From Planifilum fulgidum (GTDB lineage: Bacteria; Bacillota; Bacilli; Thermoactinomycetales; DSM-44946): 64,000 nt of DNA. Made by a program: the position numbers and the translations under genes. Position 1 is the stretch's first letter; every line of letters starts with the position of its first letter. The notes beneath the pieces were generated by a model, which worked only from the letters and a program-made list of their open reading frames with translations, was not told the origin of the DNA and searched no databases. This document shows, piece by piece, positions 43,610-52,168 of the stretch. The stretch covers positions 1 to 64,000 of the forward strand of contig NZ_FOOK01000013.1 of the NCBI RefSeq assembly GCF_900113175.1, in the 5' to 3' direction.

Positions 43610-45511
43610 TTATTCTCCGTGTCCGTCCGCCGGCCTTTCCAGACCGCCCTTCTCCAGGGATGCCGCCGCAGCCCGAAAGGCGTCGGACCGGACCAGTTCG
43701 ATCAGCAGCCTCCCGGCCTCGCTCTCCGCCACCTCCAAGGGGATCACCAGGTCGAAGGGATCGTCTCTCAGGGGAAGGAAATCGAGGCCGAACCTCCTCG
43801 CCAGCGCCGGCGTTCCCAGTCCGACGTCCGCCGATCCCTCCTCCACGGCGGCGGCCACCTCCCAGGGGGAAAGCACTTCCCGGTCGTACCCGTCGACAGT
43901 GGAGGGATCGATCCCGTTTTCCCGCAGGAGACGGTCCAAAAAAAGGCGCGTCCCCGACCCCTCCTGCCGGTTGATGAACCGGATCCCGCGGCGGGACAAA
44001 TCCTCCGCTCCGGAAAAACCCGCGGGATTGCCCTTCGCCACGAGCCAGCCGAGGGGACGCGCGGCCAGGCGGAGGAGGAGAACCTCCTTCCCCGGCAAAA
44101 ACCGCCGCACCCAACGCCGGTGCTCCACGCCATCCCCCTCATCCCCCAGGTGAATGGCCGCCATGTGACACCCTCCCCTCGCGAGGGAGTGAAGGCCGCG
44201 CAGGCTGCCGATGCCGGCCGTCGACAGGCTGAAGGGAAGGCGTTCCCGCCGGATCCGGTTCACCAAAAGCTCCAACACCGGATCCTGACCGCCGGCCACC
44301 CACAGGGTACGGTCAATTCGTTCCTTCGGCCTAAGCAGTTCCGCCTCCACTTCTTCCCCCGCCCGAAGCAGACCGCGGCGGGCGGGAATCCGCAGCAGGC
44401 CGTCGGCCCGGGCCAGGGACAGCGCGGATCCCGCCCCCCGGGGAAGGGGCCGGGCCGCATACCGGTCGCCGATCCGGCCGATGCTCACCCGGACGAAATG
44501 CTCCCGCCCCTCCTTGCTCCTCACGTCCTCCTCCAGCCGCACCCGAAGGCGTGGCCGCGGATCCGCCTTCACTTTGAACCAGTGATCGATCAGGGGGCGG
44601 ACAAACCATTCCAGGGCCAGGTATGCCGCGACGGGATAGCCCGGAAGCCCGATCACCGGCTTATTCCTCACCTTTCCCAACAGAACGGGACTGCCGGGGC
44701 TGGTCGCCACGCCGTGCAGGATCACCTCCCCCAGTTCCCGGACGACGTCGTGGGTGTAGTCTTCCGAACCGACCGAAGATCCCGCATTGACCACCACCCA
44801 ATCGCAGCCTTCCGCGGCCTCGAGGATCGCCCTTTTAAGCAGCTCCGGGTCGTCCCTCACGATCCCCCGGTAATCCGGTTCCGCCCCCCATTCCTCCAGA
44901 TAAGCGGAAAAAACCGCGCCGTTGAACTCAAAGATCTCTCCCCGCTTCAGGGCTCTCCCCGGCGGAACCAATTCCGAGCCGGTGGGAAGAACGGCCACCC
45001 GCGGTTTGGAAATGACCGGAACCTCCGTCACGCCGCCGGCCAGCAACACCCCCAGGTCCACCGGACGGATGCGGTGATGGGCCGGCAGGATCATCTCCCC
45101 CTGCGCCACGTCTTCTCCCACGGACCGGACGTGCTTCCAGGGGACGGCCGGTTCCCGGATCTCCACCGTCCGCCCGTCGATCCGCCGGATCCGCTCGAGC
45201 CTGATCACCGCATCCATCCCCTGCGGGAGGGGATCCCCGGTGTCGACGGGATGGCAGTCCACCCCCTCCTCCAACCGCAAGGGGCGGGCGGGGGAAGCGT
45301 CCCGGGTCCTGTCCGCCCGCACGGCGATCCCGTCCATGGCCGCCGCGGGAAAAGGAGGCATCGACAGCCGGGCGTAAACCGGCTCCGCCGTCACCCGGCC
45401 CCGTGCCTGCGGAACCGGAACCCGTTCCGTTTGAGGAGAGAAGCGAAAGGAAAGGAGCAGCCTCTCCCGGGCCTCGGCAAGGGACATGTTTCCGAGGGCT
45501 TGTTTTCGCAA
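43610..45511 (-). CDS. MoeA fused to a periplasmic-binding-protein-like domain
   Basis: The 633-residue protein combines two parts. Residues 1 to about 400 are MoeA, which inserts molybdate into molybdopterin: MPPFPAAAMDGIAVRA, VDTGDPLPQGMDAVI, VLLAGGVTEVPV, VAVLPTGSELV and GLPGYPVAAYL. Residues about 410-630 form a PBP-like domain (LWVAGGQDPVLELLVNRI, GSGTRLFLDRLLRENGI, ADVGLGTPALA), related to LysR or molybdate-binding modules. The fusion is known in Bacillota and suggests that the protein senses or captures its metal or ligand. GTG 45523 would overlap the SD, so TTG 45511 is preferred; this is uncertain. Confidence 0.92.
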   Translation of the reverse strand: MRKQALGNMSLAEARERLLLSFRFSPQTERVPVPQARGRVTAEPVYARLSMPPFPAAAMDGIAVRADRTRDASPARPLRLEEGVDCHPVDTGDPLPQGMDAVIRLERIRRIDGRTVEIREPAVPWKHVRSVGEDVAQGEMILPAHHRIRPVDLGVLLAGGVTEVPVISKPRVAVLPTGSELVPPGRALKRGEIFEFNGAVFSAYLEEWGAEPDYRGIVRDDPELLKRAILEAAEGCDWVVVNAGSSVGSEDYTHDVVRELGEVILHGVATSPGSPVLLGKVRNKPVIGLPGYPVAAYLALEWFVRPLIDHWFKVKADPRPRLRVRLEEDVRSKEGREHFVRVSIGRIGDRYAARPLPRGAGSALSLARADGLLRIPARRGLLRAGEEVEAELLRPKERIDRTLWVAGGQDPVLELLVNRIRRERLPFSLSTAGIGSLRGLHSLARGGCHMAAIHLGDEGDGVEHRRWVRRFLPGKEVLLLRLAARPLGWLVAKGNPAGFSGAEDLSRRGIRFINRQEGSGTRLFLDRLLRENGIDPSTVDGYDREVLSPWEVAAAVEEGSADVGLGTPALARRFGLDFLPLRDDPFDLVIPLEVAESEAGRLLIELVRSDAFRAAAASLEKGGLERPADGHGE

Positions 45512-45580
45512 GGATTCGTCCACCTCCCCGCCGCCTTTTCTTCCCCGATGTCGAGGAGGGCGCTTCCCTTCCGGCCTTCC

Positions 45581-46033
45581 TCAGTCTTCCTCCACCTCTT
45601 CAAACACATCCCCCTCGATTTTTTCGATGGCGGCGCGCAACTGGTCGGAAATCCGCTTGATCATCTGCGCGCGCTTTTCCCAGGGAAAATCGGGAAATTG
45701 CAGGCGCAACTCGCTCATTTTCCGCTGGTCGTAATCCAAAAAGTTCAGGGCGGCTTCGCACGCCTCCACCAGGGCGTTCCAATCGGAAACGGTGATTTGA
45801 ATCACGTCGTTGTAAGCATTTTCCGCCTTCATCTCTCTCTCTCCTTTCCCCGCCGGGGGGGGACCGATCCTCTGCACGGTAACGCGGTAAAGGGCGCCGT
45901 TTTTTGCGACGATTTCCAGGCCCTGATCGGTCACTTCCAAACGGTGGATGGCTCGCTCTCGTTCATCGGTCCTCTCCAAATGGTGCACCATGAGTTCAAA
46001 GATCCATCGTACCACATCCTGTTCATCCGTCAT
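45581..46033 (-). CDS. Uncharacterised acidic protein
   Basis: I do not recognise this 150-residue soluble protein. It is strongly charged, with an N-terminal part (MTDEQDVVRWIFELMVHHLE, then strands IHRLEVTDQGLEIVAKNGALYRVTV) and a C-terminal helical part ending in a Glu-rich tail (GDVFEEVEED). No membrane helix or Cys cluster is present. ATG 46033 is well placed behind GAGGAGGAAA. It lies upstream of the moeA-PBP gene in the same direction and divergent from the MoaD-MoaE gene, so a part in the Moco cluster is possible but unproven. Confidence 0.7.
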   Translation of the reverse strand: MTDEQDVVRWIFELMVHHLERTDERERAIHRLEVTDQGLEIVAKNGALYRVTVQRIGPPPAGKGEREMKAENAYNDVIQITVSDWNALVEACEAALNFLDYDQRKMSELRLQFPDFPWEKRAQMIKRISDQLRAAIEKIEGDVFEEVEED

Positions 46034-46136
46034 CTTATTTCCTCCTCTTCATTAAGATGGAGAGCTGGATCGAACCATCCACATCCCCATCCTTAAAAAA
46101 CGACAGAATTGGAAGAAAGGTGTACAAGCCGCCGTT

Positions 46137-46164
46137 TTCTCCGCCGCGACGCGGTTGATATAAT
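46137..46164 (+). promoter_or_regulatory. Promoter of the moaD-moaE/moeB operon, with ~130-nt leader
   Basis: TATAAT (46159-46164) is preceded by TGA (extended -10) and, 16 bases further, TTCTCC as a weak -35. The transcript would carry about 130 nt of GC-rich leader before the GTG. I looked for the Moco RNA motif there and could not establish it. Confidence 0.55.
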
Positions 46165-46299
46165 AGAAACCGAAAACAATTCAAAAATGCCGGTGAATAT
46201 GCGCCACAGGGTCGGGGAATTGCCGCCTTACGCTGCCAACCGTCCGCATTCCCCTTCCTGCTGCAGGATCGCCGGTATGTCCGGAGAGGAGTAATAGGC

Positions 46300-47022
46300 G
46301 TGCCCGATATGATGGAGATCGAGGTGCTGTTTTTCGCCGGAATCGCCGAAGCGACCGGGATGCGACGAACCGTCCTCGCCGTGGATGAGGGGATCACGGT
46401 CGGAAAGTTGATCGATCAATTGTGTGAGCGGCATCCGGAGGCCGCCCCGCTGATTCGCCGGTCGGTCGTTTCCCTCAATCAGGAGTACGCCTCCGCCGAT
46501 CAAACCGTCCGGCCCGGGGACGAAATCGCCCTCATCCCCCCGGTCAGCGGAGGGGAAGAGGCGGACGAAGGGCTGTTTTTCGTCACGGAAAAACCGCTCT
46601 CCGCCGACCGGATGATCCGCCTGGTTTCCAATCCCCGGGCCGGCGCCGTCCTCACCTTCGTCGGCACGGTGCGGGAGTGGACGGAAGGCAAGCGAACCCT
46701 TTACCTGGAATACGAGGCGTATCAGCCGATGGCCGAAAAGAAAATGAAGGAGATCGCCGACGAAATCCGCCGGCGTTGGCCCGATGCCCGGGTGGCGATG
46801 GCGCACCGGGTCGGCCGCCTGGAGATCGGGGAGATCAGCGTGATCATCGCCGCAGCCGCCCCTCACCGCGGGGAAGCCTTTGCCGCGGGACGCTACGCCA
46901 TCGAACGGCTGAAGGAGATCGTCCCGATCTGGAAAAAGGAAGTGTGGGCGGACGGCTCGGAATGGAAAGGACCCCAGAAAGGGCCCTGGGATCCCCGGGC
47001 GGGACAGGCCCCGTCCCCGTAA
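46300..47022 (+). CDS. MoaD-MoaE fusion (molybdopterin synthase, MoaX type)
   Basis: A 240-residue fusion of both molybdopterin synthase subunits. Residues 1 to about 88 are MoaD (EIEVLFFAGIAEATGMRRTV, LNQEYASADQTVRPGDEIAL) ending in PPVSGG. MoaE follows (about 95-235), with GAVLTFVGTVREWTEGK, YLEYEAYQPMAEKKM, RVGRLEIGEISVI, AAPHRGEAF and IVPIWKKEVWADG with the catalytic lysines. The MoaD thiocarboxylate must form on a free C-terminal Gly-Gly, so cleavage after GG is expected, as for MoaX of mycobacteria. GTG 46300 follows GGAGAGGAG. Confidence 0.94.
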   Translation: MPDMMEIEVLFFAGIAEATGMRRTVLAVDEGITVGKLIDQLCERHPEAAPLIRRSVVSLNQEYASADQTVRPGDEIALIPPVSGGEEADEGLFFVTEKPLSADRMIRLVSNPRAGAVLTFVGTVREWTEGKRTLYLEYEAYQPMAEKKMKEIADEIRRRWPDARVAMAHRVGRLEIGEISVIIAAAAPHRGEAFAAGRYAIERLKEIVPIWKKEVWADGSEWKGPQKGPWDPRAGQAPSP

Positions 47023-47046
47023 TACGCTTTGTCGGAGGTGGGTCCG

Positions 47047-48075
47047 ATGCACATCGACCGGAAACGCTATTCGCGCCAGATCCTGTTTTCTCCCATCGGA
47101 GAGGCGGGACAGGCACGGCTGGCCCGTTCCCGGGTGGCCATCGTCGGCCTGGGCGCCCTGGGCACCGCCCTTGCCAACCACATGGTCCGCTCCGGCGTCG
47201 GCACCGTCCGCCTCCTCGACCGGGACTTCGTGGAGGAGAGCAATCTGCAGCGCCAGATGCTCTATGATGAGAGGGATGCCCGGGAGGGTCTGCCCAAAGC
47301 GGTGGCCGCGGAACGGAAGTTGCGGGCGATCAACTCCTCCGTCCGGCTGGAGGCCCACGTCACCGACATCACCTGGCGGAACGCCGAGGAGCTTTTGACG
47401 GGAGTGGATCTGATCCTGGACGGCACGGACAATTTCGACACCCGCTATCTGATCAACGACGTCAGCATCAAGCACCGCATCCCCTGGATCTACGGGGGGA
47501 TTGTCGGTTCCCGGGGAATGACCTTCACCGTCCGGCCGGGCGCCACCCCCTGCCTGCGCTGCATCTTCCCGGAGGCCCCCGAGCCGGGCTCGGCGGAAAC
47601 CTGCGACACGGCGGGAGTGATCGGTCCCATCGTCCACATGATCACCGCCCATCAGGCGGCGGAGGCGCTGAAACTGCTGGTGGGGGACACGGAAGCCCTG
47701 GACCGGCGGCTCCATCACTACGAACTGTGGCCCTATCACCACGCGGCGCTCCGGGTCAAAGAAAACCCCCGCTGCGCCGCATGCGCCCTGCACCGGTACG
47801 ACTTTTTGGATCCGGAAAACAAGGAGCCCCGGGCCGTCTCCCTGTGCGGGCGAAACACGATCCAGATCACGCCCGCAAAGCCCGCCCGTCTCAACCTGGA
47901 ACGGCTGGCCCGGCGGCTCTCCCCGCTGGGACAAGTGGAGCGCACCCCGTTTCTTCTCCGCTTTTCCGCCGACGAACACCGGCTGGTCATCTTCCCGGAC
48001 GGGCGCATCCTGGTCCAGGGAACGGAAGACCCCGGCGTTGCCCGCAGTCTGGTGAGCAAATACGTGGGAAGCTAG
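47047..48075 (+). CDS. moeB: MoeB/ThiF-type sulfur-carrier adenylyltransferase
   Basis: The 342-residue E1-like enzyme adenylylates the C-terminal glycine of MoaD before sulfur transfer. It shows RYSRQILFSPIGEAGQARL, the nucleotide loop VGLGALGTALANHMVRSGVG (about 36-55), DRDFVEESNLQRQMLYDE, DGTDNFDTRYLIND, and zinc-ligand cysteines in TPCLRCIF (about 179-186) and PRCAAC (about 242-247). A C-terminal extension of about 85 residues follows in the place where other MoeB proteins have a rhodanese domain. ATG 47047 lies 24 bp behind the MoaD-MoaE stop, behind CGGAGGTGGG. Confidence 0.93.
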   Translation: MHIDRKRYSRQILFSPIGEAGQARLARSRVAIVGLGALGTALANHMVRSGVGTVRLLDRDFVEESNLQRQMLYDERDAREGLPKAVAAERKLRAINSSVRLEAHVTDITWRNAEELLTGVDLILDGTDNFDTRYLINDVSIKHRIPWIYGGIVGSRGMTFTVRPGATPCLRCIFPEAPEPGSAETCDTAGVIGPIVHMITAHQAAEALKLLVGDTEALDRRLHHYELWPYHHAALRVKENPRCAACALHRYDFLDPENKEPRAVSLCGRNTIQITPAKPARLNLERLARRLSPLGQVERTPFLLRFSADEHRLVIFPDGRILVQGTEDPGVARSLVSKYVGS

Positions 48076-48105
48076 CCGGCAGGGCGACATCCGGCAACTT
48101 CATAC

Positions 48106-48165
48106 AAAAGGGTGTACCGCGCCCCGTTTTGAAGGAAGGCCTCTGCGCGGTACACCCTTTTTTCG
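48106..48165 (+). terminator. Terminator of the moaD-moaE/moeB operon
   Basis: A 16-bp stem (48106-48121 with 48146-48161) is followed by T residues on the plus strand; the A-run on the other side could also serve the convergent dehydrogenase gene. Confidence 0.92.
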
Positions 48166-48213
48166 GTCCCCGCCGCGTTTTTAGGGGCTTACCCCGCGCT
48201 CCCGCAGAGGACT

Positions 48214-49137
48214 TCAGTCCGCACCCGCCTTTTTCTTCCTCGGCACCAGTTCCAGATTGGCCATCCGCTCCATGGCCGTGATCAGGGCGTGGGTCCCCAG
48301 CTCATCCCCGCCGTGGGCCTGGATCGACCGGAGGAGCTGGTTCACCACCGCGGTCCCCACCAAGGGCAGATTCATCCTTTCCGCTTCCGTCAGCACGATC
48401 CGCAGGTCCTTCTGCTGAAACCGGATGGAAAAACCGGGATCGAGATCCCCCTTCAGAACGCGCGGAGCATAGTTTTCCAGCGCCCAGGAAGTTCCGGCGC
48501 CCTTGGTGGTCACCTGCAGCATCTTCTCCAGATCCACCCCCGCTTTCTTGGCAAAGGCGAGGGCTTCCACCATCGCCAGCAGGTTGATGCCGGCGAGAAT
48601 CTGATTGCAGGCCTTCACCGTCTGACCGGCTCCCACCGGCCCGCAATGGACGATGTTTTTCCCCATCGCTTCCAGGACGGGCCGCACCCGTTCGAGGACC
48701 TCTGCGTCGCCCCCCACCATGATCGAAAGGGTTCCCTCCCTGGCGCCCACATCGCCTCCGCTGACCGGCGCATCCAGCATGTGGACCCCCTTTTCCGCGG
48801 CGCGCCGGGCCATTTGGCGGGTCGCTTCGGGAGAGATGGTGCTCATGTCAATCAAAACGGTCCCCGGCCGCGCTCCCTCCAGGACGCCTCCGGGACCCTC
48901 CACCACTTCCCTCACATCGGGGGTGTCCCCCACGATGGTGATCACCACATCGCTTTCCGCCGCCACCTCCTTGGGGGAACCCGCCGTTTTCGCTCCCCAC
49001 TTCGCCGCCTCTTCCATCTTGGACGCCGTCCGGTTCCACACGGTGACCGGAAATCCGGCCCGGTGGATGTTGCGGGACATGGAGCGGCCCATGATGCCCA
49101 GGCCGATAAAACCGACACGAAGTGAACGGGGCTCCAT
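48214..49137 (-). CDS. Beta-hydroxyacid dehydrogenase (GarR/MmsB family)
   Basis: A 307-residue NAD(P)-dependent oxidoreductase of the 3-hydroxyisobutyrate dehydrogenase and tartronate-semialdehyde reductase family. The dinucleotide loop is GFIGLGIMGRSM (about 9-20), with VWNRTASKMEE, the substrate motif DAPVSGGDVGAREGTL (about 121-136), GAGQTVKACNQI with the catalytic Lys (near 175), and the C-terminal FQQKDLRIVL. ATG 49137 is preceded by a perfect AAAGGAGG. The substrate (hydroxyisobutyrate, tartronate semialdehyde or succinate-semialdehyde type) cannot be decided. Confidence 0.92.
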   Translation of the reverse strand: MEPRSLRVGFIGLGIMGRSMSRNIHRAGFPVTVWNRTASKMEEAAKWGAKTAGSPKEVAAESDVVITIVGDTPDVREVVEGPGGVLEGARPGTVLIDMSTISPEATRQMARRAAEKGVHMLDAPVSGGDVGAREGTLSIMVGGDAEVLERVRPVLEAMGKNIVHCGPVGAGQTVKACNQILAGINLLAMVEALAFAKKAGVDLEKMLQVTTKGAGTSWALENYAPRVLKGDLDPGFSIRFQQKDLRIVLTEAERMNLPLVGTAVVNQLLRSIQAHGGDELGTHALITAMERMANLELVPRKKKAGAD

Positions 49138-49329
49138 GCATCTACCTCCTTTACACTTTTATCCCTCCCGAGGCGTCTCGGAACCTTCGGGCGGAGCCTC
49201 AGACGACAGATCCGAAAGGGGCCGGGTCCGCTTTCCCGCGTTCAGCCCCGCCCCCGATCCAACCGCTTCCCCCATATACTTTCTGCCTCGAGGGATGAAC
49301 TCCTTCCGCTCCGAAACCCGATCCGCGCC

Positions 49330-49896
49330 TTAGCGGCCCAACTTCTCCCGGAGCCGGCCCCGGATGCTGTTTTCCACCGCATCCCAGAGGGAACGGTCTT
49401 CCAACAGGCGCTTTTTGAAGGAGCGGTACATCTCCCGCTGTTTCTCCTCAAATTGCGGATCGTCCTTCGGCGGAAGCGACGCCCGCATTTCCTCGATCAG
49501 CCGCTGAACCTCCGGCGCCCTGGGCCCCCAGACCGCCCGCTCCCTGCCGTCGGCATCGATGAAGATGAAGATGGGAATCGACCGCGACTTGCCGTTGGTC
49601 AAATACTGATCCATCAGCTCCAGGTTTTCGTCCCGGATGAGAAACCGCAGCTCCATGCCGGCCGCCTCGGCCACCCGCATGAGGATCGGCACGCACAACA
49701 TGGCGTCGCCGCACCAGTCCGCCGTCAAAATGACGGCGCGGAGCCGCAATTCCTTAAGCCCTTCATAGAAGGGTCGAGCCGCCTCCGGAAGGGCATATTC
49801 CTGATAAATCCCCATCATCTCTTCCCGGTTGACCTGCATCGAGTCGATATATTCCTTCGTCGTCATTCCCTTTTCAAACCAGTCGTTGAGCGTCAT
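49330..49896 (-). CDS. Thioredoxin-family protein
   Basis: A 188-residue cytosolic protein with a thioredoxin fold (about 40-140): LRAVILTADWCGDAMLCVPILMR, then SIPIFIFIDADGRE with the cis-proline. Only Cys in TADWCGDAMLC pairs with a spacing of six, not the usual CxxC, as in the Bacillus YbbN/YtpP-like group. The C-terminal part is charged and helical. ATG 49896 follows GGAGGG. It may act in thiol or bacillithiol chemistry; this is inference. Confidence 0.85.
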   Translation of the reverse strand: MTLNDWFEKGMTTKEYIDSMQVNREEMMGIYQEYALPEAARPFYEGLKELRLRAVILTADWCGDAMLCVPILMRVAEAAGMELRFLIRDENLELMDQYLTNGKSRSIPIFIFIDADGRERAVWGPRAPEVQRLIEEMRASLPPKDDPQFEEKQREMYRSFKKRLLEDRSLWDAVENSIRGRLREKLGR

Positions 49897-50075
49897 GCGA
49901 ATCCCTCCAACATGTTCTCTATCTCATTCTACCACGGCAGGGACGGCCGGTCTCAAGGAGCCCCTTTTTCTTTCGGGAGACAGAGGGAAGTGTCGGGAAC
50001 TGGCCCGCCATTCTTTTTGATGGTATTATTTTCTATGAATTTGCGATTTTCCATTTTGCAGAAAGGTGGCTTGTG

Positions 50076-51431
50076 ATGAGAAAACGCCCTTGTCTCCTGA
50101 TCCTTCTCAGTCTTCTCCTTCTGTCCGCCTGCTCGCCGGGCGCCGGCAAATCCGCGGACAAGCCCGAAGAAACCATCAAACCGGCGGCCACGGACCCCGA
50201 AGGAATGGTCACCGAAGGCCCCGGAAAGTTTGCAGGGGATCGGTATGACGAGGCGAAGGTTCAGGCGGAATTGAAGAAATGGCCCAAAAACATGACCGCC
50301 GATGAGGTGTACAACCGCTTGGTGTGGCTAATGGCGGAAGATTACAAACCCGTCATCAAAGAAGCAAAGGAGTACAAGCCCTCCTTCTCCTTGAGCAAAC
50401 TCGGGGATTTTGATCCCAACCGGCAGCAGAATTCGGAAGGGAAAAAGCAAGAAAAGAACAAGAGGAAAAACATCGTCATCCTGATCGACTCCAGCGGCAG
50501 CATGGCCGGCAAAGTCAGCGGGAACACCAAGATGGAGGAAGCCAAGAAGGCGGTGAAGGAGTTTGCCGGTTCCCTGGAAGGCGACATCCGGATCGCCATC
50601 CGCGCCTACGGGCACAAGGGGACCAACCGGGAAAAGGACAAGAAACTTTCCTGCGCCAGCACGGAGGAGCTGTATCCCCTGTCCGCCTATCAAAAGGAAC
50701 GGTTCAACCAAGTGATCGATTCCCTGAAACCCTCGGGCTGGACCCCGCTGGCCGCGGCGATCCGGGGGGCGGGCGAGGATTTGGCGTCGGCCCATCCCGA
50801 GGACGAGAACATCGTGTACGTGGTCAGCGACGGAATTGAATCCTGCGGCGGCGACCCGGTGAAGGAGGCCAAGGCTTTGCATCAATCCAAAATCAAAGCC
50901 GTGGTCAACATCATCGGGTTTGATCTGGACCAAAACAGCCGGAAGGCCCTGGAACAGGTGGCCAAGGCCGGCGGCGGGGAATTCACCCATGTCCGATCCG
51001 CCAAGGAAATGAGGGACGGATTTAACATCTGGACATACCTCGGTCGCTCCAGTCAGATCAATCGCTGGTATCTCGACAACTCCAGGGGTCTCTTCTGGAA
51101 ACGGCAAAAGGAATATGAATATATATGGGAACTTTTGGGAAGCAGCGTTCAACCCGGAAAGATCGGAAGCCTGAGCGACCGGGAATACGAACGGATGGAA
51201 GCGGCCGTGGAGTTTCTCATCGACCAGCGGATCATCCCGGAATCGATGGGAGGCTTCGAGGGAGAGGTGACAAAAAAGCTGAACCACCGGCGAAAAATGA
51301 TCAGGGAATACCAGCGACAGTTGCGTGAACAAAAAATCGGACAGATTGACGAAGAATACAAACGCATAAATGATCTTCTGGAACAAATCAAAAAACAGGA
51401 AAACGAAAAGGTCGAAACATATCGGCGATAA
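50076..51431 (+). CDS. VWA-domain lipoprotein (paralogue 2)
   Basis: A 451-residue lipoprotein with lipobox LLSAC (lipid Cys near 18) and the same layout as paralogue 1 at 40670-41992: PEGMVTEGPGKFAGDRYDEAK and MTADEVYNRLVWLMAEDY (about 42-92), then the VWA domain (about 130-310). MIDAS is DSSGSMAG, Thr is in KPSGWTPLAAAI and Asp in VVSDGIESCGGD. The charged coil at the C-terminus (about 400-450) is longer and rich in Q and K. ATG 50076 follows AAAGGTGG. Divergence between the paralogues is large outside the two shared domains, so the duplication is old. Confidence 0.88.
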   Translation: MRKRPCLLILLSLLLLSACSPGAGKSADKPEETIKPAATDPEGMVTEGPGKFAGDRYDEAKVQAELKKWPKNMTADEVYNRLVWLMAEDYKPVIKEAKEYKPSFSLSKLGDFDPNRQQNSEGKKQEKNKRKNIVILIDSSGSMAGKVSGNTKMEEAKKAVKEFAGSLEGDIRIAIRAYGHKGTNREKDKKLSCASTEELYPLSAYQKERFNQVIDSLKPSGWTPLAAAIRGAGEDLASAHPEDENIVYVVSDGIESCGGDPVKEAKALHQSKIKAVVNIIGFDLDQNSRKALEQVAKAGGGEFTHVRSAKEMRDGFNIWTYLGRSSQINRWYLDNSRGLFWKRQKEYEYIWELLGSSVQPGKIGSLSDREYERMEAAVEFLIDQRIIPESMGGFEGEVTKKLNHRRKMIREYQRQLREQKIGQIDEEYKRINDLLEQIKKQENEKVETYRR

Positions 51432-51486
51432 CGGATGTTCCCAAATCGAACGGAGCCGCCCGTGGACGGTTGCCCCGAAAAACTTT

Positions 51487-51495
51487 TGATATAAT
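51487..51495 (+). promoter_or_regulatory. Extended -10 promoter of the DJ-1/PfpI gene
   Basis: TGATATAAT (51487-51495) without a good -35 box, 67 bp before the GTG start. Confidence 0.55.
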
Positions 51496-51562
51496 AAAGA
51501 TGGACCCATACACACCGCCATCCTGCGCAGGAACGAATCTCCCTTAAAGGAGTGAGGATCAC

Positions 51563-52117
51563 GTGGCCAAAAAGGTATTGATCGTCACCGGCGATGCCGT
51601 TGAAGCACTGGAGATCTACTATCCTTACTACCGCTGCCTGGAAGAAGGGTATGAGGCGGTGATCGCCTCGCCGACCAAAAAAACGCTGCACACAGTGTGC
51701 CACGACTTTGAGCCCCACATGGAGACGTTCACCGAAAAGCCGGCCTACCGCATCGAGTCCCATCTCTCCTTCGAAGAAGTGAAACCGGAGGAATACGACG
51801 GGCTGATCATCCCCGGAGGCCGCGCTCCCGAATACATCCGGATGAACGAGCACCTTAAGCCGATTCTCGAACACTTCTTCAAAGCGGGCAAACCGGTCGC
51901 TTCCATCTGCCACGGCTCCCAGGTCCTGGCCTTGGTGAAGGAGCACATCAAGGGGAAAGAGATGACCGCCTACCAGGCCTGCCGTCCCGACGTGGAAGCC
52001 TGCGGCGCCATCTATCAGACCAACACCCTGCACGTCCACGACAACCTGGTTTCCGCCCACGCCTGGCCGGACCTGCCGGGCTTCATGCGGGAATTCTTCA
52101 AGCTGCTCAACCGGTAA
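51563..52117 (+). CDS. DJ-1/PfpI family protein
   Basis: A 184-residue protein of the DJ-1/PfpI (class I glutamine amidotransferase-like) superfamily. It has the acidic residue in IPGGRAPEYIR (about 75-85) and the nucleophile elbow ASICHGSQVL (near 116). Relatives are called YraA/PfpI proteases or general-stress deglycases acting on methylglyoxal-modified molecules; the reaction here is not certain. GTG 51563 follows AAAGGAGTGAGG. A lone gene with its own promoter and terminator. Confidence 0.9.
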   Translation: MAKKVLIVTGDAVEALEIYYPYYRCLEEGYEAVIASPTKKTLHTVCHDFEPHMETFTEKPAYRIESHLSFEEVKPEEYDGLIIPGGRAPEYIRMNEHLKPILEHFFKAGKPVASICHGSQVLALVKEHIKGKEMTAYQACRPDVEACGAIYQTNTLHVHDNLVSAHAWPDLPGFMREFFKLLNR

Positions 52118-52133
52118 TGCGGGAGGACAGCTC

Positions 52134-52168
52134 ACCGGGCGATCCTTCGGGATCGGCCCGGTTTTTTT
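52134..52168 (+). terminator. Terminator of the DJ-1/PfpI gene
   Basis: A 12-bp stem with one bulged G (52134-52145 with 52150-52162, TTCG tetraloop) followed by seven T. Confidence 0.9.

Noticed and set aside
46166-46299. A Moco riboswitch in the leader of the MoaD-MoaE gene
   Set aside because: The place is right, but the conserved Moco RNA blocks could not be matched by eye. A covariance search with the MOCO_RNA_motif model would decide; a significant hit would support it.
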